DNA from: DASRIA01 sp963768885
Lineage (GTDB): Bacteria > Actinomycetota > Thermoleophilia > Solirubrobacterales > JBBDJG01
NCBI GenBank assembly: GCA_963768885.1
Contig: CAVYJN010000008.1
Coordinates: forward strand, 124,001 to 188,000
Direction: 5' to 3'
DNA: 64,000 nt
Made by a program: the position numbers and the translations under genes. Positions 1 through 9,331 of this stretch are shown one piece after another (positions within the stretch are counted from its first letter, which is position 1; every line of letters begins with the position of its first letter). Under the pieces are notes generated by a model. That model ran no database searches. It worked only from the letters and a program-made list of their open reading frames with translations, and had not been told where the DNA came from.

Positions 1-1
1 C

Positions 2-374
2 TTCGAGGTGATGGCGACCGTGCCGGTGATCGTGCACGACGACGTCGAGCAGGCCGCCGACTTCCTGCGGCCGATGTACGCGCTCTACTTCGGCGGGATG
101 GGCGCGCGCGGGCCGGAACTTCCACTACGACGTGGCGGTGCGGCTCGGCTACGAGGACGCGGCGAGCAAGGTCCAGGACCTCTACCTCGACGGCAAGAAG
201 GACGAGGCCGCGGCCGCGATCCCGACCAGGCTGGTCGAGGACCTCGCCCTGATCGGGCCCGCCGAGAAGATCCGCGACGAGCTCGACGCGTGGCGCGAGT
301 CGATCGCGACCACGCTGCTGATCGGCGGCGACGCGAACATGATCCGCCGCGTCGCCGAGCTGGTCAACGGCTAG
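2..374 (+). CDS. LLM class F420-dependent oxidoreductase, C-terminal end (5' truncated, frame break)
   Basis: The window opens inside this gene. The readable residues run FEVMATVPVIVHDD through to AELVNG and fit the C-terminal part of a luciferase-like, probably F420-dependent oxidoreductase. The late segment 'LIGPAEKIRDELDAWRE' is the usual 'G-PEEV' helix that closes the TIM barrel in this family. The frame changes once near positions 101-113: removing one G there joins the two halves as '..GGMGARGRNFHYDVAVRLG..'. A sequencing indel is the simplest explanation. Substrate cannot be inferred. Confidence 0.7.
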
Positions 375-419
375 CCAGCCGGCGCATCCGCCGGGGCGCC
401 TCCGTGCGAACCTCCAGGT

Positions 420-1386
420 GTGAGCGCCTTTCCTCGACCGGTGGTGGTGATCAGCCGCTGCATCGACTTCGACTCCTGCCGCTACAACGGCCAGGTGATC
501 CGCGCGAGCCTGCGTGAGGAGCTCGAGCCGCACATCGAGCTGCGGCCGATCTGCCCCGAGCTGGAGATCGGGCTGGGCGTCCCGCGCGACCCGGTGCGAC
601 TCGTGCGATCAGAGGACGGCCCGCGCATGGTGCAGCCCAAGACCGGGCGCGACGTCACGCGCAGCATGGAGGCCTTCTCGCGCCGCTTCCTCTCCGGGGT
701 CGGGGACGCCGACGGCTTCATCCTCAAGAGCCGCTCGCCCTCGTGCGGCATCCGCAACGCGAAGCTGTTCCATTCCGAGGCCGAGGGCGCCGGGCACAGC
801 AACGGCCCCGGCCTGTTCACGGGACGCGTGCTCGAGCGGTTCCCCTACGCGGCCGTCGAGGACGAGGGACGCCTCAACGACCTGCGCCTGCGCGACCACT
901 TCCTGACCAAGCTCTGGGCGCTCGCCGGGCTCCGCGAGGTGGCGGACGCAGGCCCCGCCGCGCTCGTCGCCTTTCACGCCCGCAACAAGCTGCTGCTGAT
1001 GGCGCACAACCAGACGCGCATGCGGGCGCTCGGACGCCTCGTCGCAGCAGGCCGGCACGACGCCGCGCCGGCGGCTGGTCGACTCCTACCGCGCCGGCCT
1101 GGGCGCCGCGCTCGCACGGCCTGCACGCGCCGGGTCGAACGTCAACGTGCTGATGCACGCGCTCGGATACGTGTCCGATCGCCTGAGCGCGCGCGAGCGC
1201 GAGCACTTCCTCGCCACCCTCGAGTCCTACCGGCAGGGCAAGGTCGCGCTGAGCGCGGCGAACGGCATCGTGGGCGCGTGGGGCGCGCGCTTCGAGGTGC
1301 CCTATCTCGCCGGCCAGACCTTCTTCGCGCCCTATCCCGCGGAGCTCGTGCGGCTGGAGCGCCCGCGGCGCCGGCAAGTCGCCTGA
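420..1386 (+). CDS. DUF523 and DUF1722 (YbgA-like) domain protein, one frame break
   Basis: The N-terminal half (to about residue 150) is DUF523: it shows 'VISRCIDFDSCRYNG', 'PICPELEIGLGVPR' and 'SRSPSCG', with the conserved cysteines of the family. The C-terminal half is DUF1722, with 'RNKLLLMAHN', then 'NVLMHALGYVSDRLS' and 'YRQGKVALSAANG'. The whole is the length of the usual two-domain protein (about 320 aa). The frame shifts once between about 1050 and 1075, inside a GC-rich stretch, so the second half reads in another frame. GTG start follows the previous gene by 45 nt. Biochemical function is unknown; the cysteines suggest metal or Fe-S binding (inference). Confidence 0.75.
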
Positions 1387-1491
1387 CGGACCCCGGAATT
1401 TCCGCCGGAATCCGGGCCCGTGCCCTTCCATCCGGGCGCGTGTTGCGGGATCGTCCCAAGTGGAAACCGCCGGCTCCGGAGGGAGGTTGCG

Positions 1492-1719
1492 TTGGAATCT
1501 CGAGAGAGGGACGTCGTTCGCTCGCAACTCGAGAGCCTCGCCGACAAGGGAGTCACGATCGGGGCGATCGACTCACAGCTGAACCGCTTGACCCTGAGCA
1601 TGGACGAGTACGACGAGATGTGGCTCTACGCCTGGTCACTGCTCGAAGGTCGCGCTTCGCGCGTGGTCGTGCAGGCAACAGGAGACTGGTACGGGTACGC
1701 GCCCGTCGAGGGGGGCTAG
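1492..1719 (+). CDS. Small soluble protein of unknown function (75 aa)
   Basis: The TTG start at 1492 is chosen because GGAGGGAGG lies just upstream. The product is acidic, begins LESRERDVVRSQLESLADKG and has a central helical part followed by 'ASRVVVQATGDWYGY'. I do not recognise a family. It stands alone between the DUF523 gene and a strong hairpin at 1729-1767 that probably ends its transcript. No signal peptide or membrane segment is visible. Confidence 0.55.
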   Translation: MESRERDVVRSQLESLADKGVTIGAIDSQLNRLTLSMDEYDEMWLYAWSLLEGRASRVVVQATGDWYGYAPVEGG

Positions 1720-1728
1720 CGCCGACGA

Positions 1729-1767
1729 CAGGCGGGCGCGCCTGCCCGGGAGAAGGCGCGCCGCCTG
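1729..1767 (+). terminator. Strong GC hairpin after the 75-aa gene
   Basis: CAGGCGGGCGCGCC and GGCGCGCCGCCTG pair over 13 bp with one bulged G around a 12-nt loop. There is no clear T-tract, which is common in high-GC actinobacteria. It sits 10 nt after the stop codon. Confidence 0.55.
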
Positions 1768-1780
1768 CGTTCCGTTCGGC

Positions 1781-1786
1781 TAACTT
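1781..1786 (+). promoter_or_regulatory. -10 box (TAACTT) for the first metallophosphatase
   Basis: TAACTT fits the TANNNT -10 form and lies 44 nt before the GTG start at 1831. The same hexamer precedes two other genes (58342-58347 and 59334-59339, both minus strand). No good -35 is visible. Confidence 0.35.
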
Positions 1787-1830
1787 GAACTGAGCCCGGG
1801 CGGCAGGATGCCGTCCGCAACGCCCACCTC

Positions 1831-3177
1831 GTGGCCCGCCCGTTCCGCAGAAAGACCGTCCTCGGCTGCGCGCTCGCGCTCGTCTGCGCCTGCGCGACAG
1901 CCCTCCCGCCGGCCACGCCGGCCCGCGTCGCGCGGGGCACGCACAGCGCGGACGTGCTGGTGGGCACGGCGCGCGCGGACGTGCTCCGCGGCCTGCGCGG
2001 CGCCGACACGCTGCGGGGCAATGGGCGGCCGCGACCTCGTCTCCGGCGGCCACGGCCGGGATCGCCTCAGCGGCGGGAGCGGCAACGACCGCCTGTACGG
2101 CGGCCCCGGACGTGACCGGCTGACCGGTGGCGCCGGCGCCGACGCGCTGCGCGGCGGCGGCGGCGGCGACACGATCCGTGCGCGCGACGGCCGCCGCGAC
2201 CGCATCGCGTGCGGCGCCGGCCGCGACACCGCGACGCTCGACGCGCGCGACGCGATCGCGGGGGCGACGACGGCCCGGCCCGACGGCGACTGCGAGACCG
2301 TGCGCCGTCCGGCGGCGCCCGACGCGTTCATGGTGGCGGCCGGGGACATCGCGGATTGCACCGCGGGGCCCGCGATCACGGCCGCGCTCGTGGACTCCCT
2401 GCCCGGGACCGTCGCGACCCTCGGGGACAACGCCTATCAGCGCGGGACCGCGGACGAGTTCGCGCGCTGCTACGAGCCGACCTGGGGAAGGCACAAGGCG
2501 CGCACCCGGCCGTCGGTGGGGAACCACGAGTACGGCACGCCGGGCGCCGCCGGCTACTTCGGCTACTTCGGCGCGGCCGCGGGAGAGCCGGGCAAGGGCT
2601 GGTACAGCTACGACCTCGGCGCCTGGCACGTCGTGGTGCTGAACAGCAACTGCACGCACGTCGGCGGCTGCGGGGCAGGATCGGCGCAGGAGCGATGGCT
2701 GCGCGCCGACCTGACCGCGAATCCGCGGCGTTGCACGCTCGCCTACTGGCACCACCCCGCGTTCAGCTCCGGGAACGCGCACGGTGGCTCCTCTGCCGTC
2801 GATCCCGCTCTTCAGGGCGCTGCGCGACCACCGGCGCCGAGCTCGTGCTGAGCGGCCACGATCACGACTACGAGCGCTTCGCGCCGCAGAGCGCCGCCGG
2901 CGCCGCGGACCCCGCGGGCGTGCGCCAGTTCGTGGTGGGGACCGGCGGCACCGGCCTGCGCCGGTTCGCGGACCCGCCACGGCCCAACAGCCAGGTGCGG
3001 ATCGCGCAATCGCTCGGCGTCCTGCACCTGCGTCTCGCCGACTCCGCCTACGAGTGGCGTTTCGTGCCCCAGCCCGGCAACCCGGCGAAGGACTCGGGCC
3101 GCGCGAGCTGCGATGCTAGCCGTTCGGTAGGCTCCCCGCAGCCCGAGTTCCCGCCGCAAAGCGACAAGGAGACCTGA
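1831..3177 (+). CDS. Secreted metallophosphatase with N-terminal Ca-binding repeats (three frame breaks)
   Basis: A signal peptide (residues 1-30, ending about 'PATPARVARG') is followed by RTX/hemolysin-type GGxGxD repeats. Next comes a calcineurin-like phosphatase domain with 'AAGDIADC', 'GDNAYQ', 'GNHEYG', 'WHHPAFSSG' and 'SGHDHDYERF', the ordered metal-binding motifs of the superfamily. It is a close paralogue of the gene at 4452. Reading it whole needs frame changes near 2015-2035, 2785 and 2830, each a one- or two-base slip in GC repeats. It may be a pseudogene, but conservation on both sides of each break favours sequencing error. Probably an extracellular phosphatase or phosphodiesterase; substrate unknown. 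Confidence 0.7.
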
Positions 3178-3181
3178 GTTC

Positions 3182-4345
3182 ATGCCTGAAGCAGTGATCG
3201 TCGACGCCGTCCGCACCCCCATCGGCCGCGCCTTCAAGGGCCAGCTGGCCGGGCTCCGGCCCGACGACACCGGGGCCTTCGTGATCGACCAGCTCCTCGA
3301 GCGCAACGCCGGCGTGAAGCCGGAGTCGGTCGAGGAGGTGATCGCCGGATGCGGCCTCCCGCAGGGCCTTCAGGGGTTCAACATCGGCCGCATCATGGTG
3401 CTGCTCTCCGAGCAGCTCCCCGACTCCGTCAACGGCGTCACGGTCTCGCGCTACTGCGCGTCGAGCCTCGAGGCGATCCGGCAGGCGTCCAACGCGATCC
3501 GCGCGGGCGAGGGCGACACGTACATCGCCGCCGGCGTGGAATGGGTCAGCCGCTACAACGAGCGCCAGGAGGCGGCCGGCCTCGCGGACCAGAACGAGAA
3601 GCTCCAGGGCAAGAACGGCCAGCCGGACGCGTACATCGCGATGGGCGTGACGGCGGAGAACGTCGCGGACAAGTGGGAGGTGAGCCGCGCCGACATGGAC
3701 AAGTACGCGCAGCGCTCGCAGGAGCTCGCCGTGGCGTCGCAGGAGTCCGGCTTCTTCGACCGCGAGATCGTGCCGGTCACGCTGCCCGACGGGACGGTCG
3801 TCGCGAAGGACGAGGGCCCGCGCGCCAGCTCGACGCTCGAGAAGCTCGCCGAGCTGAAGCCCGCGTTCCGCGAGGACGGCAAGGTGACGGCCGGCAACTC
3901 GTGTCCGCTCAACGACGGCGCCGCCGCCGTCCTGCTGATGTCCGACACGAAGGCGAAGGAGCTCGGCCTCACGCCGCGCGCGCGGATCGTCGCCTCGGCG
4001 ACCGCCGCGCTCGAGCCGGAGCTCATGGGCGTCGCCCCGATCGGCGCCATCAAGAAGGTCCTCGAGCGCGCCGGCATGAAGATCGACGACGTCGACGTCG
4101 TCGAGCTGAACGAGGCGTTCGCCGCGCAGGTGATCCCGATCATGAGCGAGTGCGGGATCCCGCTCGAGAAGATGAACCCGCACGGCGGCGCGATCGCGCT
4201 CGGCCACCCCTTCGGCATGACCGGGGCGCGGATCATGACGACGCTGCTGAACGACCTCGAGTCCGACGACAAGACGATCGGGCTCGAGACGATGTGCGTC
4301 GCCGGCGGCCAGGGCCAGGCGACGATCGTCGAGCGGTTGAACTAG
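3182..4345 (+). CDS. Acetyl-CoA C-acyltransferase (thiolase)
   Basis: A 387-aa thiolase of normal length that would catalyse reversible condensation or thiolytic cleavage of acyl-CoAs in beta-oxidation or acetoacetyl-CoA formation. The nucleophile is Cys92 in 'SRYCASSLEA', the base is His342 in 'ALGHPFG', and the second active-site Cys is Cys372 in 'CVAGGQG'. The usual Asn of the 'NxxGGAIALGHP' loop region reads 'NPHGG'. The ATG at 3182 has AAGGAG upstream, inside the last codons of the preceding phosphatase gene. No other fatty-acid gene is adjacent, so the physiological direction is open. Confidence 0.93.
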   Translation: MPEAVIVDAVRTPIGRAFKGQLAGLRPDDTGAFVIDQLLERNAGVKPESVEEVIAGCGLPQGLQGFNIGRIMVLLSEQLPDSVNGVTVSRYCASSLEAIRQASNAIRAGEGDTYIAAGVEWVSRYNERQEAAGLADQNEKLQGKNGQPDAYIAMGVTAENVADKWEVSRADMDKYAQRSQELAVASQESGFFDREIVPVTLPDGTVVAKDEGPRASSTLEKLAELKPAFREDGKVTAGNSCPLNDGAAAVLLMSDTKAKELGLTPRARIVASATAALEPELMGVAPIGAIKKVLERAGMKIDDVDVVELNEAFAAQVIPIMSECGIPLEKMNPHGGAIALGHPFGMTGARIMTTLLNDLESDDKTIGLETMCVAGGQGQATIVERLN

Positions 4346-4451
4346 CCGCCGGCGGGGGAAAGATACTGGCGGGCAGCGCGCGGGCCCGCTATGAATGGAA
4401 CAGGTGCGCCCAGCCCAGGAGGGGCTCGGCCACCCCTGTCACGGAGGACTC

Positions 4452-5885
4452 TTGGTTCGCACGCACCACACGTACGGGCGCCGTATCGCGGCTGCCCTGA
4501 TCGCCCTTTTCGTGATCGTGCCCGCGGCCGCCCAGGCCCGGCCGCGCGCGACGGCATCCGACGACAGGATCTCCGGGACCGCGCGGGCCGACGTGATCAT
4601 GGGCCGCGGCGGCGACGACGTGCTCTCGGGGCGCGGCGGTCCCGATCGCCTGCTCGGAGGAGGCGGCGACGACACGCTTCGCGGCGGGCCGGGCCGCGAC
4701 CGGCTCTGGGGCGGCCGGGGCGACGACCTCTTGCGCGGCGACGGCGGCTCCGACGTCCTCAACGGCGGCCCCGGCGACGACCGCATGCGCGCCCGGGACG
4801 GAATCCGCGACCGGGTGGTCTGCGGAGGCGGCCGGGACGTGGCCGTCGTGGACAGCTTCGACGTGGTGCTCGGCTGCGAGCGGGTGCGCCGGCCGGCACC
4901 GATCGCAAAGGCTCCGATCACCGGCACCGCGGTGCCGGCGCCCCTGCCCGACCCGGGGCCCGCGGCGGGCGACCCGCCGCCCCCCGACCCGGGGCCCGAT
5001 CCCCCGCCCGATCCCGACCCGGACCCGGACCCGGACCCCGATCCCGACCCCGATCCCGACCCGGACCCCGATCCCCAGCCGGAGGTCGCCCAGCTGCTGG
5101 CCGCCGGCGACATCGCGGACTGCTCGCCGGGCGCGGAGGCGACGGCCACGCTGCTCGACGACCTGCTCGGCACGGTCGCGCCGCTCGGCGATCTCGCATA
5201 CGACAACGGCTCGGCGGAGGACTTCGCGAACTGCTACGACCCGACCTGGGGCCGCCACCGGGAGAGGACGCGTCCCGCGATCGGCAATCACGAGTACCGC
5301 GCGGAGCGCGCGGCCCCGTATTTCTCGTACTTCGGCGAGGCGGCCGGCGATCCGCTCCAGGGCTACTACAGCTACGACCTCGGCGACTGGCACGTGGTGG
5401 TGCTCAACAGCAACTGCGACGAGGTTCCCGGCGGGTGCGACGAAGGCTCGCCGCAGGTCGAATGGCTGCGAGCGGACCTCGCCGCGCACCCCTCGGTCTG
5501 CACGGCCGCCTACTTCCACACGCCGCGCTTCAGCTCGGGCGAGAAGCACGGCAACGACCCGATGACACGCAGCTTCTGGCAGGCGCTGTACGAGCACGGC
5601 GCGGAATTCGTGATGAGCGGCAACGATCACGACTACGAGCGTTTCGCACCGCAGACGCCCGACGGTTTCGCGGACTCGTGGGACGGCATCCGCCAGTTCG
5701 TCGTGGGGACGGGCGGGCGCTTCCTGCGCCCGGTCGCCACCAAGCCTGAGCCGAACAGCGAGGCACTCGACAACAGCACGTTCGGCATCCTCCGGGTCGA
5801 CCTGCTGTCGTGGGGCTACGAGTGGGAGTTCGTGCCGGTCGCCGGCGGAACGTTCACCGACTCCGGCGTGACGGCCTGCCACTAG
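4452..5885 (+). CDS. Secreted metallophosphatase with Ca-binding repeats and Pro-Asp linker
   Basis: TTG at 4452 is preferred (GGAGG at 4443-4447). The order is: signal peptide with 'IAAALIALFVIVPAAAQA', RTX-like GGxGxD repeats (about residues 35-110), a linker of repeated Pro-Asp pairs (about 175-215), then a calcineurin-like phosphatase domain. That domain shows 'AAGDIADC', 'GDLAYD', 'GNHEY' and 'HTPRFSSG'. The last metal motif reads 'SGNDHDYERF', with Asn where the paralogue at 1831 has His, so one ligand may be altered. The Ca repeats and acidic linker suggest a folded, Ca-stabilised protein outside the cell. Substrate unknown. Confidence 0.85.
   Translation: MVRTHHTYGRRIAAALIALFVIVPAAAQARPRATASDDRISGTARADVIMGRGGDDVLSGRGGPDRLLGGGGDDTLRGGPGRDRLWGGRGDDLLRGDGGSDVLNGGPGDDRMRARDGIRDRVVCGGGRDVAVVDSFDVVLGCERVRRPAPIAKAPITGTAVPAPLPDPGPAAGDPPPPDPGPDPPPDPDPDPDPDPDPDPDPDPDPDPQPEVAQLLAAGDIADCSPGAEATATLLDDLLGTVAPLGDLAYDNGSAEDFANCYDPTWGRHRERTRPAIGNHEYRAERAAPYFSYFGEAAGDPLQGYYSYDLGDWHVVVLNSNCDEVPGGCDEGSPQVEWLRADLAAHPSVCTAAYFHTPRFSSGEKHGNDPMTRSFWQALYEHGAEFVMSGNDHDYERFAPQTPDGFADSWDGIRQFVVGTGGRFLRPVATKPEPNSEALDNSTFGILRVDLLSWGYEWEFVPVAGGTFTDSGVTACH
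4980..5085 (+). repeat. Pro-Asp codon repeat (intragenic)
   Basis: About fifteen near-tandem copies of CC(C/G)GA(T/C) encode the Pro-Asp linker of the phosphatase. Synonymous bases alternate, so the repeat is kept at the protein level. It joins the Ca-binding repeats to the catalytic domain. Confidence 0.85.
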
Positions 5886-5889
5886 CGGT

Positions 5890-5895
5890 TAGGGT
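5890..5895 (+). promoter_or_regulatory. Putative -10 box (TAGGGT) before the hydrolase/reductase operon
   Basis: TAGGGT lies 27 nt before the ATG at 5923, with GTGACG 16 bp upstream (5868-5873) as a possible -35. It would drive the hydrolase and the reductase together. Confidence 0.35.
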
Positions 5896-5922
5896 TTGCG
5901 CGGGCGGCGCCACCGCCCGACG

Positions 5923-6801
5923 ATGGAGGCCTCCACCTCAACCCACGCCGTCGTACCGGCCGAGCGGCAGATCACGGTCGCGGGGTTGCGCACGCGGCTC
6001 CTCGAAGCGGGACCGCCCGGCGCATCCGAGGCGGTGGTGTTCGTGCACGGCAACCCGGGGTCGTCGCGCGACTGGGAGGAGCTGATCGGACACGTCGGGA
6101 CCTTCGCGCGCGCGCTCGCATTCGACATGCCCGGATTCGGACGCGCCGACAAGCCGCCGGACTTCGATTACTCGGTGCCCGGCGAGGTGCGGTTCCTCGA
6201 CGCCGCGCTCTCGGAGCTCGGCGTCGAGCGGGTGCACCTCGTGCTGCACGACCTCGGCGGCCCCTGGGGCATGGAATGGGCGGCGAGCCATCCGGATCGG
6301 GTCGCGAGCGTCGTTGCAATCACCACGGGGGCGTTCATCGACTACCACTGGCACATCATCGCCCGCGTCTGGCAGACGCCGGTGCTCGGCGAGCTGTTGA
6401 TGGCGACCACGACCCGGACGACATTCCGCACGCTCACCAACCTCGGCCGGAAGCGGAAGCTGCCACGCGAATTCCTCGACGCGATGTACGACAACTTCGA
6501 CCGCTCGACCAGGCGGGCCGTGCTGAAGCACTACCGCGCGGAGTCGAATCCGCGGCCCGCCGCGCGCCGCCAGGCCGATGCGGTGCGCCCGTACGACATT
6601 CCCGCGCTCGTGGTGTGGGGCGCCGACGACCCCTATCTCGGGCTCCACCTCGCCGAAGCCCAGAAGCAGGCCTTCCCGAGCGCCCGCATCGTGGTGCTCC
6701 CGGACAGCGGGCACTGGCCTTTCATCGACAACCCCACAGAGGTCGGCGCGCAAGTGCTCCCTTTCCTGCGCGAGGCGACCGGAGCTCCCAAGGAGACGTG
6801 A
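5923..6801 (+). CDS. Alpha/beta hydrolase, haloalkane dehalogenase/epoxide hydrolase type
   Basis: Starts ATG-GAG-GCC. 'VFVHGNPGSSRDW' gives the oxyanion-hole HGNP motif. The nucleophile elbow is 'LHDLGG', with Asp rather than Ser, which is the haloalkane dehalogenase/epoxide hydrolase pattern. The acid is in 'VVWGADDPYLG' and the catalytic His in 'SGHWPFIDNP'. It would therefore act through a covalent Asp-ester, opening an epoxide or C-halogen bond; the substrate cannot be told. Its stop overlaps the ATG of the following reductase by one base, so the two are translationally coupled and may serve one catabolic route. Confidence 0.85.
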   Translation: MEASTSTHAVVPAERQITVAGLRTRLLEAGPPGASEAVVFVHGNPGSSRDWEELIGHVGTFARALAFDMPGFGRADKPPDFDYSVPGEVRFLDAALSELGVERVHLVLHDLGGPWGMEWAASHPDRVASVVAITTGAFIDYHWHIIARVWQTPVLGELLMATTTRTTFRTLTNLGRKRKLPREFLDAMYDNFDRSTRRAVLKHYRAESNPRPAARRQADAVRPYDIPALVVWGADDPYLGLHLAEAQKQAFPSARIVVLPDSGHWPFIDNPTEVGAQVLPFLREATGAPKET

Positions 6802-7811
6802 TGGCTGACAACGTGAACCGTAGATACGTGCTGCGCGAGCGGCCCAGCGGCCGCATCGACGACTCGACCTTCGAACTCGTGGAGGAGGCCGTGCCCGAGC
6901 CCAGGGCCGGCCAGGCCCTTGTGCAGAACCTCTACGTGTCGGTAGATCCCACCAACCGCGCGTGGATCGGCGCGGAGCCGACCTACCTTCCGCCCGTCGG
7001 CATCGGCGAGTGCATGCGCAGCGTCGGCCTCGGCCGGGTGATCTCCTCCGACGACGAGACCTATCCGGAGGGCTCGCTCGTGACAGGGCTCACCGGCTGG
7101 CAGGACTACGTCGTCACCGGCGAGGGCGAGATCCCGCTGACCCCGGTCCCCGGGGACACCGGCCTGCCGATCGAGTGCATGCTGGGCGCGCTCGGCCTCA
7201 CCGGCGTCACCGCGTACTTCGGGCTGCTCGAGATCGGCAGGCCGAAGGAAGGCGAGACCGTGGTCGTGTCCGCGGCGGCGGGCGCGGTGGGCTCCGTGGT
7301 GGGCCAGATCGCGAAGCTCAAGGGCGCGCGTGCGGTCGGCATCGCGGGCGGCGCCGAGAAGTGCGCGTGGCTGGTCGACGACCTCGGGTTCGACGCGGCG
7401 ATCGACCGCCACGACTCCGGATGGAGGCAGCAGCTGCGCGAGGCCTGCCCGAACGGCGTCGACGTCGACTTCGAGAACGTCGGCGGCGAGATCATGCGCG
7501 AGGTGTTCGGAAGGCTCAACCTGAACGCGCGCGTGGCCCTTTGCGGGCTGATCTCCGAGTACAACGCGGACGAGCCGGAGCCCGGCCCCTCGCTGCGGCG
7601 CGTGCTCACGAACCGCGTGACGATCCAGGGCTTCATCATCCTCGACTACTTCGGGCGCTTCCCGGAGGCGATCGCGCAGCTCGGCCAGTGGGTCGCGGAG
7701 GGAAAGGTGAAGGACAGGCACACGGTCGTGGACGGCCTCGAGAAGGCGCCGGACGCGGTGAACATGCTGTTCGACGGCGACAACGTGGGGAAGCTGATCG
7801 TCAAGATCTAG
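6801..7811 (+). CDS. NADP-dependent medium-chain (zinc-independent) oxidoreductase
   Basis: 336 aa, of the leukotriene B4 12-hydroxydehydrogenase/CurA-like branch that reduces alpha,beta-unsaturated carbonyls. It shows the early 'YVSVDPTNRAWI' segment, the cofactor loop 'VVVSAAAGAVGSVVGQIAK' and 'GIAGGAEKC', which fits NADP. No zinc-binding cysteine cluster is present. It is coupled to the Asp-hydrolase upstream (stop and start share a base). The pair may degrade or detoxify one compound (inference). Confidence 0.88.
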   Translation: MADNVNRRYVLRERPSGRIDDSTFELVEEAVPEPRAGQALVQNLYVSVDPTNRAWIGAEPTYLPPVGIGECMRSVGLGRVISSDDETYPEGSLVTGLTGWQDYVVTGEGEIPLTPVPGDTGLPIECMLGALGLTGVTAYFGLLEIGRPKEGETVVVSAAAGAVGSVVGQIAKLKGARAVGIAGGAEKCAWLVDDLGFDAAIDRHDSGWRQQLREACPNGVDVDFENVGGEIMREVFGRLNLNARVALCGLISEYNADEPEPGPSLRRVLTNRVTIQGFIILDYFGRFPEAIAQLGQWVAEGKVKDRHTVVDGLEKAPDAVNMLFDGDNVGKLIVKI

Positions 7812-7880
7812 GTGTGGGCGAAGCCCACTCGATGTTCAGGCGTCGGTCGCCGCGCACTTCGATCCATGCGATGGGCGGCG

Positions 7881-7886
7881 TAGGCT
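7881..7886 (+). promoter_or_regulatory. -10 box (TAGGCT) of the kdpD kinase gene, near-leaderless
   Basis: TAGGCT lies 8 nt before the ATG at 7895, so the transcript would start at or next to the start codon. No -35 match is clear. This would be the promoter of the kinase/kdpE pair. Confidence 0.45.
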
Positions 7887-7894
7887 GACATGAG

Positions 7895-9331
7895 ATGAAC
7901 GCCGGCGACTCATCCATCATCGCACCGCGCAACCGGGCGGCCGGCATCCTGGTCGCGGCGCTCGCCGTGGCGGCGACGACGCTGATCGTCTACCCGCTGA
8001 AGGAGATCGCACCGGCGCTGTCGCTCGGCGTCGTCTATCTGCTGGCGGTGCTCCTGGTCGCGACTCTGTGGGGTGCGTGGCTCGGAATCGCCACAGCGGT
8101 CGCCAGCGCGCTCGCGTTCAACTTCTTCCACATCGAGCCGACCGGCCGCTTCACGATCGCGGAGGGCGAGCACTGGGTGGCGCTTGGCGTGTTCTTCGTC
8201 GCGGCACTCGTCGCGAGTGAGCTCGCGCAGCGCGCACGCCAGCAGGCGCAGTGGGCGGACGAGCGTCGTCGCGAGGCCGACCTCGCCGCCGAGATGGCCC
8301 GCCTGCTGTTGCGCGCCGAGAACCTCGACGGCGCGCTCGCGACCGTCACGCACCGCATCGCGACGACGCTCGGACTTCCCTCCGCCGCGATCGAGCTGCG
8401 GGCCGTGGACGGGGACCCCCGCCGTCTCGCTTTCCCACTGCGCGAGGGCGCGCGGCAACTCGGCACGCTGCTCGTGCCCACCGACCTTCCAGAGGCGACC
8501 CTTGCGCGGCTCCAAGAACGGGTGGTTCCCTCTCTCGAGGCGCTGCTGGGCGCGGCGATCGAGCGCGACGAGCTGCTCTCCAACCGCGTCGAGGCCGCTG
8601 CGCTGCGCCGTACCGATGTGCTGAAGACGGCCCTTCTGCGAGCCGTCTCGCATGACCTGCGCTCGCCGCTCACGGCAATCCTGAACGCCGCGGGACCGCT
8701 CCAGAGCGGCTCCATCACCGACGAGGAGCGGAGCGAGCTGGCGGCGGTGATCACGCAGGAGACCCAACGCCTGTCCCGTTTGATCGACAACCTGCTCGAC
8801 CTGTCGCGGCTGGAAGCCGGGGCCGCGGAGCCGCAGCCGGACTGGTGTGACCTGCGCGAGGTGATCCACTCGGCGGTGGAGGAGCTCGGGCTGCCGGACG
8901 ACACCTTCCATCTACAGCTCGCGCAGGAAATCCCCCTGATCAAGGCCGACCCCTCGCAGCTGCAGCGGGCGTTCGTGAACCTGCTCGGCAACTCGGCGCG
9001 CTACTCGGGCGGCCATCCCGTCCTGGTGCGCGCCCAGCCGCTGCACAACCGCGTGATGGTGCGCGTCGTGGACCGCGGACCAGGCATCCCGCCGGCACAG
9101 CAGGAGCGCGTGTTCGAGCCCTTCTACACGGCGGGCACGCGACGCACGGGACACCGCGGGTCGGGGCTCGGCCTCGCGATCGTGCGGGGGTTCATCGAGG
9201 CGAACGGAGGCCGTGTGTGGGTCGAGTCCCTGCCGCACCAGGGCACGACCTTCGCGCTCGAGCTGCCGCTGGAGCAGGCGACCGGCGCCGAGTCTCCGGC
9301 GCCGGCGCCCACGCCCGCCGGCACGACGTGA
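7895..9331 (+). CDS. kdpD: KdpD-type sensor histidine kinase lacking the N-terminal KdpD/Usp domains
   Basis: 478 aa instead of about 900. The protein opens directly with the DUF4118 membrane domain (helices from about residue 15 to 110, with 'FNFFHIEPTGRFTI' as in KdpD). It continues with a GAF-like segment, the HisKA box with His253 in 'AVSHDLRSPL', and a HATPase with N ('NLLGNSARY'), G1 ('DRGPGIP'), F ('FEPFYTAG') and G2 ('GSGLGLAI') boxes. The missing N-terminal sensor half is encoded as a separate gene at 14776, downstream of kdpB. It overlaps kdpE by 4 nt (GTGA). It should phosphorylate KdpE in response to K+ limitation or turgor. Confidence 0.9.
   Translation: MNAGDSSIIAPRNRAAGILVAALAVAATTLIVYPLKEIAPALSLGVVYLLAVLLVATLWGAWLGIATAVASALAFNFFHIEPTGRFTIAEGEHWVALGVFFVAALVASELAQRARQQAQWADERRREADLAAEMARLLLRAENLDGALATVTHRIATTLGLPSAAIELRAVDGDPRRLAFPLREGARQLGTLLVPTDLPEATLARLQERVVPSLEALLGAAIERDELLSNRVEAAALRRTDVLKTALLRAVSHDLRSPLTAILNAAGPLQSGSITDEERSELAAVITQETQRLSRLIDNLLDLSRLEAGAAEPQPDWCDLREVIHSAVEELGLPDDTFHLQLAQEIPLIKADPSQLQRAFVNLLGNSARYSGGHPVLVRAQPLHNRVMVRVVDRGPGIPPAQQERVFEPFYTAGTRRTGHRGSGLGLAIVRGFIEANGGRVWVESLPHQGTTFALELPLEQATGAESPAPAPTPAGTT

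Noticed and set aside
4980..5085. Short tandem repeat that might be taken for a CRISPR or minisatellite
   Set aside because: It encodes a Pro-Asp linker in frame and has no spacer structure.
7895..9331. Truncated kdpD as a pseudogene
   Set aside because: All kinase boxes are intact, it overlaps kdpE properly, and the missing half is encoded at 14776.
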